The notes under the pieces were generated by a model, which saw nothing but the letters and a program-made list of their open reading frames with translations, did not search any database and was not told the origin of the DNA. A program made the translations under genes and the position numbers. This document shows positions 22,312 to 29,701 of a DNA stretch of 38,477 nucleotides, piece after piece. Source of the stretch: GCA-2861595 sp035536185. Lineage in GTDB: Bacteria > Actinomycetota > Acidimicrobiia > Acidimicrobiales > GCA-2861595. The stretch is taken from positions 1-38,477 of the forward strand of contig DATLOM010000066.1 in assembly GCA_035536185.1 (NCBI GenBank). Direction: 5' to 3'. Position 1 is the stretch's first letter. Each line of letters begins with the position of its first letter.

Positions 22312-23757
22312 GTGATGGAGCTGCTGAGAGAGAACCGTCCGCTGACTGCGGCGGTGGCGATCGGCGGCGGCATGACCCTTCTCGTCAGCACCCTCCCCTT
22401 CGTCCGCTTCGCCTACGACAACCCCGCGCTGCATCTGGCTCTCGAAACCGGTGAGGGGCTGATCGCCTGCCTGCTCGCCTACCTGGCGGTGGAGCGCTAC
22501 CGGGTCACGGAACGCCTCCAGCACGCCCTTCTGGCCTGGGTCTTCTGTGTTCTCGGCTTCGCCAACCTGTTCATGTCGGCCGGTCCCCTGATCGCCGAAC
22601 GGGGCCGTCCCGGCGGGTGGCTGACCTGGGCCACGCTGGCGGTGCGGCTCGTCGCCATTGCTGCCCTCTTCGCCGGCGCCTACGCCGGTGCGCGGGCTGC
22701 TCCTCCACGAAAGGTGCTGGTCAGGAACCTTCTCGCACTCACCCTGGTCACGTCGGTGACAGCCGCTCTGGGCGCATCGGCGGCCGACACCTGGTTGGGA
22801 GCGCCCCTGAACCCGCTGCTCTCCCCCGGCGCCGGAAGCAGCCCCACCCTGGTCGGGCATCCGCTGGTTCTATGCGTCCAGCTGCTCACCGTCGGCCTCT
22901 ACGGCGGGGCTGCGGCCGGCTTCACCCGCCAGGCCCAGGCCCAGGGCGACGAGCTCCTGCGTTGGCTCGGGGCCGGCTCCGCCCTCGGTGCATTTGCCAG
23001 GGTCAACTACCTCCTCTTCCCGTCGCTGTACTCCAACTTCGTGTACTCCGGCGACCTCCTCCGGCTTGGCTCCTACCTGTTCTTCCTGGTCGGCGCCATC
23101 CGCGAGATCGATGCCTACTGGCGCAACCAGACCCGCCTGGCCGCGGTCGAGGAGCGCCGCCGGGTCGCCCGTGACCTCCACGACGGCCTGGCCCAGGAGC
23201 TCGCCTTCATCCGCTCACAGACTTCGGCCATGGCCGCCGGCACCGTGGTGCCCGGCATGATGCAGCACCTCTCCGACGCCGCGGACCGGGCCCTGGCCGA
23301 GTCTCGCCGAGCCGTGGACGTCCTCTCCGGCGGCGACGTCCATGCCCGCAGTCGCGAGCCCCTGGTCGAGGCTTTGACTCGGGCTGCCGAAGAGGTGGCT
23401 CGGCGTGCCGGCGCCGTCGTGAAGGTCGAAGTCAACGGGGAGCCTGCCGCCGTGTCTATGGAGGTGCACGAGGCCCTCGTCCGGGTGACCCGCGAAGCGG
23501 CTACCAACGCGGTCCGCCACGGTGGCGCCAGCACCGTCGCCCTCACCGTGTCCGTCGAGAACGGCCTCCTTCGGCTACTGGTGTCGGACAACGGGACGGG
23601 CTTCGATCCAGGCACTGTTCGGCGAGGCCATGGACTACGTGGCATGCGTGAGAGAGCTGAGGCACTCGGCACCGAGCTCAGAGTTGAATCCGCCCCTGGT
23701 GATGGAACGGCGGTCGAGTTGGAACTGCTGTTGCCACCTGTCCCTCGACACTCTTGA
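22312..23757 (+). CDS. Membrane sensor histidine kinase, NarL/DesK type
   Basis: A 481-residue two-component sensor. The first 270 residues hold about seven to eight hydrophobic segments, so sensing is probably within the membrane. Then comes the HisKA_3 box ARDLHDGLAQELAF with the phospho-acceptor His290. The ATPase parts are REAATNAVRHGG (N box), VSDNGTGFDP (D box) and GHGLRGMRERAEALG (G box). The start is GTG at 22312 or ATG at 22315. A TACCGT at 22267 may be its -10. HisKA_3 kinases pair with LuxR-type regulators. The nearest one is at 27701-28399, beyond a large secreted-protein gene, and this pairing is inferred. Confidence 0.9.
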   Translation: MMELLRENRPLTAAVAIGGGMTLLVSTLPFVRFAYDNPALHLALETGEGLIACLLAYLAVERYRVTERLQHALLAWVFCVLGFANLFMSAGPLIAERGRPGGWLTWATLAVRLVAIAALFAGAYAGARAAPPRKVLVRNLLALTLVTSVTAALGASAADTWLGAPLNPLLSPGAGSSPTLVGHPLVLCVQLLTVGLYGGAAAGFTRQAQAQGDELLRWLGAGSALGAFARVNYLLFPSLYSNFVYSGDLLRLGSYLFFLVGAIREIDAYWRNQTRLAAVEERRRVARDLHDGLAQELAFIRSQTSAMAAGTVVPGMMQHLSDAADRALAESRRAVDVLSGGDVHARSREPLVEALTRAAEEVARRAGAVVKVEVNGEPAAVSMEVHEALVRVTREAATNAVRHGGASTVALTVSVENGLLRLLVSDNGTGFDPGTVRRGHGLRGMRERAEALGTELRVESAPGDGTAVELELLLPPVPRHS

Positions 23758-23768
23758 ATCGGCACAGC

Positions 23769-23801
23769 CAGAAGGGGCGGCCCCCGGCGGCGCCCCTTCT
23801 G
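23769..23801. terminator. Bidirectional terminator-like hairpin
   Basis: CAGAAGGGGCG and CGCCCCTTCTG are a perfect 11-bp inverted repeat around an 11-base GC-rich centre. It lies between the convergent ends of the kinase gene and the PxKF-type protein gene, where a two-way terminator is expected. Confidence 0.7.
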
Positions 23802-23821
23802 ACTCGTTGTACCCCTGGGAG

Positions 23822-26800
23822 CTACTTGGTCTTGAAGAAGGCCGTCGTGCTGGATACGCCGTCCGCGAGGCTCAAGACGACCCGGAAGCACGTGTTGGCT
23901 GGAACCTTCGGAACCTGCCAGTTCTGGATGAACTGTCCGCCGGTGCTGTCGTAGCGAAGTGTGGTTCCTCCGGTGGAGTACACCTCGATGTCGTCCGTGG
24001 CCGAGTAAGCCGTTCCGCACGGGGCCTGTGCGACCTTGAAAGACGACACGGTGCTGAGGGAGCTGAGCTCGGTACTTCCAGCGAACACCTCGAACTTCAG
24101 GGGCACCGTCGAGCCTGCCTTGACCAGGTTCGTGACCGCCATGTCGACTGGCTGCCGGAATCCGTCCTGAGCCCATGCCATGACGTTGTAGGTGAGACGT
24201 GCCGTCTCCACGTTGCCGGCCTCGTCGGTCGCGGTGGCGGTGATCGTCTTCAGGCCGACCGAGGTGCCGCCCCCGCTCACGACGCAGGACTGCAGCCCGG
24301 ACAGTGTGTCGTCTGCGGTGCAACTCGCCGGCAGAGCTGGGACTGCTCCGAAGTAGTAGGAGCCGCCGTCTGCCACGCTTCCACCCACGAAAGCAACTCC
24401 GCTGGGCTTCGCCGTGTCGATCAGAGCGGAAACGCTGCGGGTCACTGTGTTACCGGCGAGATCGGTCACCGTCTTCGATACCACGGTCGGCGAGGAGGCA
24501 TCGGCAGAGTCAGCCGTGGCCGTCAGGGTTGCGGTTCCGCCGGCGCCAAGGCCCTGGTCCGGGGCGAGGCCCGATACTGCGTCAGCGAAGGTGAACTGCT
24601 GACTGAGGGGGGTGTTCCGCCACGTGGTGTTGACGACGTTGTCAGGCGTGGCGGTAGGAGCCGATGTGTCGATCAGAGCCGAGATGCTCCGGGTCGTCGA
24701 GTTGCCGGCGACATCCCTCACCGTCTTCGACTCACTCGTGGGCGCTGAGGCTGACGACTCACTGGCGGCCGTGAGCGTGAAGGAGGAGTCACCCGGCACC
24801 GCAAGCCCGGAGAGCCCATCAGACGCTGCGAATGCCTGGGACAGGCTCGTGTTCCGCCAGGTCGTATCGGCGACATCGTCAGGCGTCACCAGGGGCGCCG
24901 TGGTGTCGATCAGAGCCGAGACTCTTCGGGTCACCGAGTTGCCGGCGGTATCCGTGACGGTTTTCGAGGCAACGGTCGGCGACGAGGCGCTCGCCGACTC
25001 CGCGGAAGCCGTGACGGTGAAGGTGTCACCGGTAACGAGGTCCTGGCCGGCGGCAACTCCCGACTGAGCGTCCGAGAAGGTGAACGTCTCAGAGAGGGGC
25101 GTGTTCCGCCAGGTGGTGTCGATGACGTCGGTTGGGCTCGCCGCCGGCGCCGTCTTGTCGATGAGGGCGGAGACTGTTCGAGTCACCGAGTTGCCGGCAA
25201 CGTCGGTGACCGTCTTCGATGCGACGGTTGGGGCATCGGCGCTCGCGGACTCGGCGGAAGCTGTGACGGTGAAGGTGTCGCCGGTCCCGAGGTCTTGGCC
25301 GGCGGCCAGACCGGAGGTGTCGTCCGAGAACTGGAAGACCTGCGACAGGTCCGTGTTACGCCAGGTGGAACTCGTCACGTTGGCCGGAGTCGCGGCGGGC
25401 GCAGTCTTGTCGATCTTGAACGGATCGCTCGACGTGTTGGCAGCAGCGACTGTGTTGCCGGCGAGATCGGTGAAGGCGGGGCTACCGGCGGTCACGGCCG
25501 AGCCCTCGCCGGTGGTGACCGAGGTGCCAGTCGAGGTCAGGCCGCCCGTGAAACCGGACAAGGAGTCGGTGGCGGTGAAGGTGGCGGTCACGTCGACGTT
25601 GTGCCAGCCCGCTCCGTTGGCCGCCGGAGCAGCGCTGGTGTAGGCGACTGTCGGAGGCGTCTTGTCGATCTTGATGCCGGTCTGGGTGTCATCGGCGGTG
25701 TTGCCGGCGAGGTCGGTGCAGGTGCCGGTCGCAGATTGGCCCGCCGCTTCCGATGAGACCGTGGCTGAGACTGTGAGAGATGTCGGGCCGGAGCTCGAGT
25801 CGCTGCAGTTCCAGACGACGGTGACATCCGTGTTGTTCCAACCGGCCGTGTTGGTCGCCGTTCGGGAGAAGTAAGCGATCCCGGGGGCGGTCGTGTCGAC
25901 GACCACCGTCAGGGAGTCAGAGCTGGCGGGGTTCCCTGCAGCGTCGGTCGCTCGGGCAACGAAGACGTAGCTGCCGTCGGTCAGGGCAGTACTCGTGAAC
26001 TGCCAGTCCCCGGCGGCGGACGCAGTCGTGCTGTCAACCACCGTTCCGCCTCTGAGGAGCGCAACCGTGCTGCCCGGCTCGGCCTGGCCAGCCAAGGTCG
26101 GGGTGTCGTCGTTGGTCTTGTCGTCGGTGCTGGACGTGCCGCTGTCGGATCCAGCCACCAGGTCAGGAGTCGAGACCGCTGGTGCGACCGAATCGATAGT
26201 CCAGGTGAACGAGGCGGGGGTGGTGTCGGAGTTGCCGGCGACGTCCGCCGCCTTGACGTTGAAGGTGTGGCCGCCCTGGCCGAGATCGGTGTAGCTCTGC
26301 GGGCTCGAGCAGGGGGCGTACGCCGCGCTGTCGAGCGAGCATGCAAAGGTGCCGCCGGTCTCGGACGAGGTGAAGGAGAAGGCTGCGCTGGTGGTGTTGG
26401 CCAGAGCAGCTGGGTTGGCCGTGATAGTGGTGTCGGGAGCGAGCGAGTCGACGGTCCAGCTCGAGTTCGCCGGTGTGGCGTCCGTATTTCCGGCCGCGTC
26501 GGTCGCCTTCACGTTGAAGGTGTGACTCCCCTGACTCAAGCCGCTGTAACTCTGCGGGCTCGTGCAGAGGGCTTCTGGGCCGCCGTCGAGCGAGCAGGCG
26601 AAGGTGCTGCTCCCCTCGGTGGAGGTGAACGAGAAGGTGGCGCCGGTGGTGTTGACCAACGTAGCCGGGCCGCCGGTGATGGACGTGTCCGGGGCTGTTG
26701 TGTCCACCGTCCAGGTCGAGCTGGCCGCACTGGCGTCGGGGTTGCCGGCTGCATCGGTCGCCTTGACGGTGAAGGTGTGGCTGCCGTCGCTCAGGCCGGC

Positions 26801-27523
26801 GTAGGTCTTGGGGCTCGTGCAGGACGCCTCGGTTGCGCCATCGAGCGAGCAGGCGAAGGTGCTGCCGGCCTCGGAGGACGTAAAAGTGAACGCTGCGGTG
26901 GCGGAGTTGGCCAGCAGAGCAGGGCCGCCGGTGATGGCCGTCTCAGGAGCGGTTGTGTCGGACGGGGCCGCAACGGTCAGGGTGAATGTGATGGCCGGTG
27001 CCGATCCAGTGATGCTGCTGCTGTCATCTGAGCCAGGGACCGTGAGGCCGACGATGTACCTGGCCACGTACGTGTAAGTCCCAGTGGCGGTAGGAGCGGT
27101 CACCGACACCGTGCTGACGCCGCCACTGAGAATGAGCGGGCTACTGGGGCAGTCGACGCCGTCTTCTGGCCACGAAGCCGGCACACCAGAATCACCGTCG
27201 CCGATGCTTGCTTGGCTCGCAGACAGTGATCCGCCGGCCGGGGCGGTCGAGCCCGCCGAGTTGAACGTGAGAAGGACGGATTGGCGGTCATCGACGTGCT
27301 TCTTTGTTGCGCACTCGAGTTGGAACGAGACATTGGCGGTCGTGACGGCACCCGGCGCGACGGTTCCGAGGTTGTGCGTCGTCTGGAGACCAACCGTGAC
27401 GGTGTCGCCGTCGGCCTGCACCGTGTCGGCCCGAGCGCTCGACACGCCGCCAAATGTCAGGGCAGTTGCCACCAAAGTGGCCAGGGCAACATGACCGCCC
27501 CTGATGATGCCGTTCCGACGCAT
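23822..27523 (-). CDS. Large secreted Ig-repeat protein with PxKF-like C-terminus
   Basis: A 1233-residue exported protein. The signal peptide covers about residues 1-32 (hydrophobic ALATLVATALTFGG, then SSARA). After a beta-rich N-terminal domain come three ~86-residue Ig-like repeats with paired cysteines (FACSLDG...SYSGLSQGSHTFNVKATDAAGN). A Bap-type Ig module and two HYR-like modules follow. Then there are four ~84-residue repeats beginning TxPxxVxxTTWRNTxLSQ (about residues 701-1037), and a C-terminal domain with KAGSTVPLKFEVF, the PxKF type. No sortase motif is seen. I chose ATG 27521-27523 because GGAGGAAG precedes it. Likely a cell-surface or extracellular adhesive fibre. It sits between a sensor kinase and a response regulator. 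Confidence 0.88.
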   Translation of the reverse strand: MRRNGIIRGGHVALATLVATALTFGGVSSARADTVQADGDTVTVGLQTTHNLGTVAPGAVTTANVSFQLECATKKHVDDRQSVLLTFNSAGSTAPAGGSLSASQASIGDGDSGVPASWPEDGVDCPSSPLILSGGVSTVSVTAPTATGTYTYVARYIVGLTVPGSDDSSSITGSAPAITFTLTVAAPSDTTAPETAITGGPALLANSATAAFTFTSSEAGSTFACSLDGATEASCTSPKTYAGLSDGSHTFTVKATDAAGNPDASAASSTWTVDTTAPDTSITGGPATLVNTTGATFSFTSTEGSSTFACSLDGGPEALCTSPQSYSGLSQGSHTFNVKATDAAGNTDATPANSSWTVDSLAPDTTITANPAALANTTSAAFSFTSSETGGTFACSLDSAAYAPCSSPQSYTDLGQGGHTFNVKAADVAGNSDTTPASFTWTIDSVAPAVSTPDLVAGSDSGTSSTDDKTNDDTPTLAGQAEPGSTVALLRGGTVVDSTTASAAGDWQFTSTALTDGSYVFVARATDAAGNPASSDSLTVVVDTTAPGIAYFSRTATNTAGWNNTDVTVVWNCSDSSSGPTSLTVSATVSSEAAGQSATGTCTDLAGNTADDTQTGIKIDKTPPTVAYTSAAPAANGAGWHNVDVTATFTATDSLSGFTGGLTSTGTSVTTGEGSAVTAGSPAFTDLAGNTVAAANTSSDPFKIDKTAPAATPANVTSSTWRNTDLSQVFQFSDDTSGLAAGQDLGTGDTFTVTASAESASADAPTVASKTVTDVAGNSVTRTVSALIDKTAPAASPTDVIDTTWRNTPLSETFTFSDAQSGVAAGQDLVTGDTFTVTASAESASASSPTVASKTVTDTAGNSVTRRVSALIDTTAPLVTPDDVADTTWRNTSLSQAFAASDGLSGLAVPGDSSFTLTAASESSASAPTSESKTVRDVAGNSTTRSISALIDTSAPTATPDNVVNTTWRNTPLSQQFTFADAVSGLAPDQGLGAGGTATLTATADSADASSPTVVSKTVTDLAGNTVTRSVSALIDTAKPSGVAFVGGSVADGGSYYFGAVPALPASCTADDTLSGLQSCVVSGGGTSVGLKTITATATDEAGNVETARLTYNVMAWAQDGFRQPVDMAVTNLVKAGSTVPLKFEVFAGSTELSSLSTVSSFKVAQAPCGTAYSATDDIEVYSTGGTTLRYDSTGGQFIQNWQVPKVPANTCFRVVLSLADGVSSTTAFFKTK
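24410..25420 (-). repeat. Four tandem ~250-bp repeats (WRNT type)
   Basis: Units of about 83 codons each contain TTWRNT (or STWRNT) followed by xLSQxFxFxD and end in VTDxAGNSVTRxVSALIDxTAP. WRNT codons fall near 24620, 24860, 25110 and 25360. The units are alike enough at DNA level for recombination. Confidence 0.8.
26196..26962 (-). repeat. Three tandem ~258-bp repeats (cysteine Ig type)
   Basis: Each unit of about 86 residues runs from the DxxAPDTxITxxPAxL stretch to the next one. Each holds FACSLD and a second Cys seven or so residues later (CTSP or CSSP), probably a disulfide. They belong to a bacterial Ig-like repeat type common in actinobacterial surface proteins. Confidence 0.8.
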
Positions 27524-27700
27524 TTCTTCCTCCTGGAAGGTAGAGATCGTTTGCGTCGGTTTCGCCACTCGCTCCCCGCCGGGCCAGGCGACCAGGTAAA
27601 GCCCGTCGGATCATCACATCGCCGCCGGCATCGGTGCCGACATCGAGCAAGATACGGAGCTGGGGCAGCCGTGACTACGGGCAAAGTTTACTGGTAGTGG
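27524..27700 (-). promoter_or_regulatory. Leader region of the Ig-repeat protein gene
   Basis: A 177-base gap between the response-regulator stop and the Ig-repeat gene start, longer than most gaps here. It has the GGAGGAAG ribosome site and a candidate TAAACT -10 box near 27685-27690 (minus strand). I looked for a cyclic-di-GMP riboswitch because of a GACGCAAACG string, but the rest of that fold is missing. Binding sites of the neighbouring regulator would be sought here. Confidence 0.4.
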
Positions 27701-28399
27701 TTACGCAGGCACTATGGGTGGTTTAGGCCAAGATGCGGCCCGGGCCATGGCCAGAGCCTCCCGTTGGCTGCTGGCGCCCAGTTTGCCCAGGACACGGTCG
27801 ATGTGGCCACGAACGGTGGAGACGCTGATCCCCTCCCTCCGAGCGATCTGCTTGGGCGATTGGCCGTCGATGAGGTCGCGCAGCACCTGGGCTTCCCTCG
27901 GGGTCAGGGTCGTAAAAGGCTTCAGCAGGGCCTCTTCCTGGGCCAGGTGCGCCTCGAGAACGTCGAGAAGGGCCTCTCGCTCCTCGGTCGACATCAGGGG
28001 GGTGCCGGCGGCCAGCTCGGTGAGGGCCCCCACCAGGCGGTGGAAGGGCATGGCCTTGTCGATGACCGCCTCGGCGCCGGCCCGCAGGCCCCTGGCCAGC
28101 AGGAGCGGGTCGTTGCTGGCGGTGAAGAGGACGACCTTGGCCCCGAGCCCGACGAGAGGATCGATCATGGGCAGGCCCAACCGGTCTCCACCGAGGTGGA
28201 GGTCGAGCAGGACGATGTCAGGGCGGAGCGCGCCCGCCTTCGCCATCACCGCCTCAGGGCTCAGGTCGTCGACCGGCACCGCCACCACGGGACCGAACCC
28301 ACTGGCCTCCAGGGCCATGGTCAGGGGCACGGCGATGACCTCGTGGTCGTCCACCAGGAGAACGGACGGAGTCTTGGAATCGTTGCCGGCCGTTGTCAT
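27701..28399 (-). CDS. LuxR/NarL-type response regulator
   Basis: A 232-residue two-component regulator. The receiver domain has all key residues: Asp17 and Asp18, phospho-acceptor Asp66 (VLLDLHLGGD), Thr93 and Lys115. The C-terminal LuxR helix-turn-helix reads LTPREAQVLRDLIDGQSPKQIA then GISVSTVRGHIDRVLGKLG. The start is ATG 28397-28399. The gene stands just upstream of the large Ig-repeat gene on the same strand and might be co-transcribed. It is divergent from a small receiver-like protein with 38 bases between the two starts. The sensor kinase at 22312 is a plausible partner. Confidence 0.93.
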   Translation of the reverse strand: MTTAGNDSKTPSVLLVDDHEVIAVPLTMALEASGFGPVVAVPVDDLSPEAVMAKAGALRPDIVLLDLHLGGDRLGLPMIDPLVGLGAKVVLFTASNDPLLLARGLRAGAEAVIDKAMPFHRLVGALTELAAGTPLMSTEEREALLDVLEAHLAQEEALLKPFTTLTPREAQVLRDLIDGQSPKQIARREGISVSTVRGHIDRVLGKLGASSQREALAMARAASWPKPPIVPA

Positions 28400-28402
28400 A
28401 TA

Positions 28403-28414
28403 GGCAATTTTGCC
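28403..28414. promoter_or_regulatory. Inverted repeat between divergent regulator genes
   Basis: GGCAA and TTGCC are a perfect inverted repeat with a TT centre, in the 38-base gap between the response-regulator start (28399) and the start at 28438. The place suits an autoregulatory site, but the repeat is short. Confidence 0.35.
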
Positions 28415-28437
28415 GGTTTCCTCTCCCTACTCCGGCG

Positions 28438-28848
28438 ATGTCTACTGGTGATGTGAGCCAAAAGGGGGCACGCCGCGTCCTGGTAGCCGTCGAGCCCGTG
28501 GTGCTCGAAGGAGCCTTCGCGGTGATCCTCGAGATGATCGACGTGGACGAAGTGGTGCAGTTCCACGACGCCACAGAGTCGCAGCGCCGGGAAAGCTACG
28601 ACGCCGCCATCGTCACCACTGGGTTCCCGGGAGAGGTCTCCGCCGACGTGGTGATCACCCTGCCGGACACAAAGGCCGAGACCGACGGGTCGGGAGACTC
28701 CGGCGTCGGCCATGTGACTACTCGGCACACCTCGGACGACGTCGACGTCCGGCACCAGGGCATTGTCATCGACCTGCTCGACGAGCACCTGCCGGTGGCT
28801 GTCTGCCGCCGAGGCCGGCTGCCCTCGGCCTGGCAGTCTCGAGTCTGA
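28438..28848 (+). CDS. Small protein resembling a degenerate receiver domain
   Basis: A 136-residue acidic protein of no firm family. The first half looks like a CheY-type alternation: RRVLVAVEPVVLEGAFAVIL, then DEVVQFHDATESQRRESYDAAIV, then SADVVITLPD. The phospho-acceptor position reads VTTG without an Asp, and the N-terminal Asp pair is lacking, so it could not be phosphorylated normally. The ATG at 28438-28440 is used. The frame extends upstream to 28393 into the divergent gene. Its pairing back-to-back with a true response regulator suggests a modulator of that system, which is inference only. Confidence 0.55.
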   Translation: MSTGDVSQKGARRVLVAVEPVVLEGAFAVILEMIDVDEVVQFHDATESQRRESYDAAIVTTGFPGEVSADVVITLPDTKAETDGSGDSGVGHVTTRHTSDDVDVRHQGIVIDLLDEHLPVAVCRRGRLPSAWQSRV

Positions 28849-28857
28849 ACTTCAGGT

Positions 28858-29646
28858 TCAGCCTGCGGCCTGGAGCGGCAGTGAGGTCTCGGCCGTGCCA
28901 GCCGGGGCCCCCCGGCATATGTAGGTCTCCTGGCCCCAGACGGCGGTGAAAGCCTCCGGGCCCATGTTCAGGAAAAAGGAAGTCTCGGCGATCTGGCTGG
29001 AGTGGGCGGCCATGGCCGCCCGCTTGGCGTCGAGGTACTGGGTCACGTCGACGCGGGTCGTTATCAGCGCTCCCGGTACCCCGAACCCGGCGAGATCGCC
29101 GATATCGTCGGGCGGGGTCAAGCCCAGCTCCTCGGCCCGCTCCAGCAACCCGACGAAGCCGTCGCGGTCGATGGTCGACTCGTAGACCGCCGGCGTCCCC
29201 GCCAGCTCCGCCGCCCGCACCCCCACCCGGTGGACCTGGATGTGGTCCGGATGGCCGTATGCGCCGTTCTCGTCGTAGATGGTCAGGACATCGGCCTTCT
29301 CCTCGGAGAGGATGCTCGCCAGCCTGGCCGCCGCCTCCTCCACGTCGGCCTTCCAGAAGCAGTCGGGGGCCTCGTTCTCGGGTGTGCCGATCATGCCGGA
29401 GTCCCGATAGCCGAGGAACTCGATCCGATGGACGCCGAGGATCCGGGCCGCCTCCATTGTCTCGTCTGTCCGGCGCTGGGCCAGGTCCTGAACCGCCGCC
29501 AGGTCATCGGGCACCTCCCCCAGCTCGCCGCGGGTAGCCAGAACCAGCACCACGCGGTGGCCTTCGGCGGCCGCCTTGGCCATGGTGCCGCCGGTGGCTA
29601 TGGCCTCGTCGTCGGGATGGGCGTGGAAGGTAACCAGGGTTGCCAT
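28858..29646 (-). CDS. PIG-L family deacetylase, MshB/Mca-like
   Basis: A zinc-dependent N-acetylglucosamine-type deacetylase. The 262-residue protein has AHPDDE (His10, Asp12, Asp13) and HPDH (132-135), the metal and catalytic residues of the LmbE/PIG-L family. Also seen are RRTDETMEAARILGVHRIEFLGYRD, typical of the mycothiol enzymes MshB and Mca. MshB makes the mycothiol precursor, and Mca cleaves mycothiol conjugates. The sequence alone does not decide between them, nor exclude another substrate. It is divergent from the Rieske protein gene. Confidence 0.88.
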   Translation of the reverse strand: MATLVTFHAHPDDEAIATGGTMAKAAAEGHRVVLVLATRGELGEVPDDLAAVQDLAQRRTDETMEAARILGVHRIEFLGYRDSGMIGTPENEAPDCFWKADVEEAAARLASILSEEKADVLTIYDENGAYGHPDHIQVHRVGVRAAELAGTPAVYESTIDRDGFVGLLERAEELGLTPPDDIGDLAGFGVPGALITTRVDVTQYLDAKRAAMAAHSSQIAETSFFLNMGPEAFTAVWGQETYICRGAPAGTAETSLPLQAAG

Positions 29647-29688
29647 GCCTCATGCTGGCACGGCTGCGGGCCGGCGCCCCATGCGGCG

Positions 29689-29694
29689 TACCGT
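29689..29694 (+). promoter_or_regulatory. -10 box of the Rieske-fusion gene (probably leaderless)
   Basis: TACCGT followed by 7 bases and the ATG at 29702. There is no ribosome site in between. Confidence 0.45.
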
Positions 29695-29701
29695 GGGAAG
29701 C

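Noticed and set aside
24410..26962. CRISPR or satellite array in the Ig-repeat gene
   Set aside because: The repeats are coding, about 250 bases, and follow protein domain borders.
27524..27700. Cyclic-di-GMP riboswitch before the Ig-repeat gene
   Set aside because: Only a GACGCAAACG-like string fits. The second conserved half (GGUAGC...GGUUACC type) is absent.
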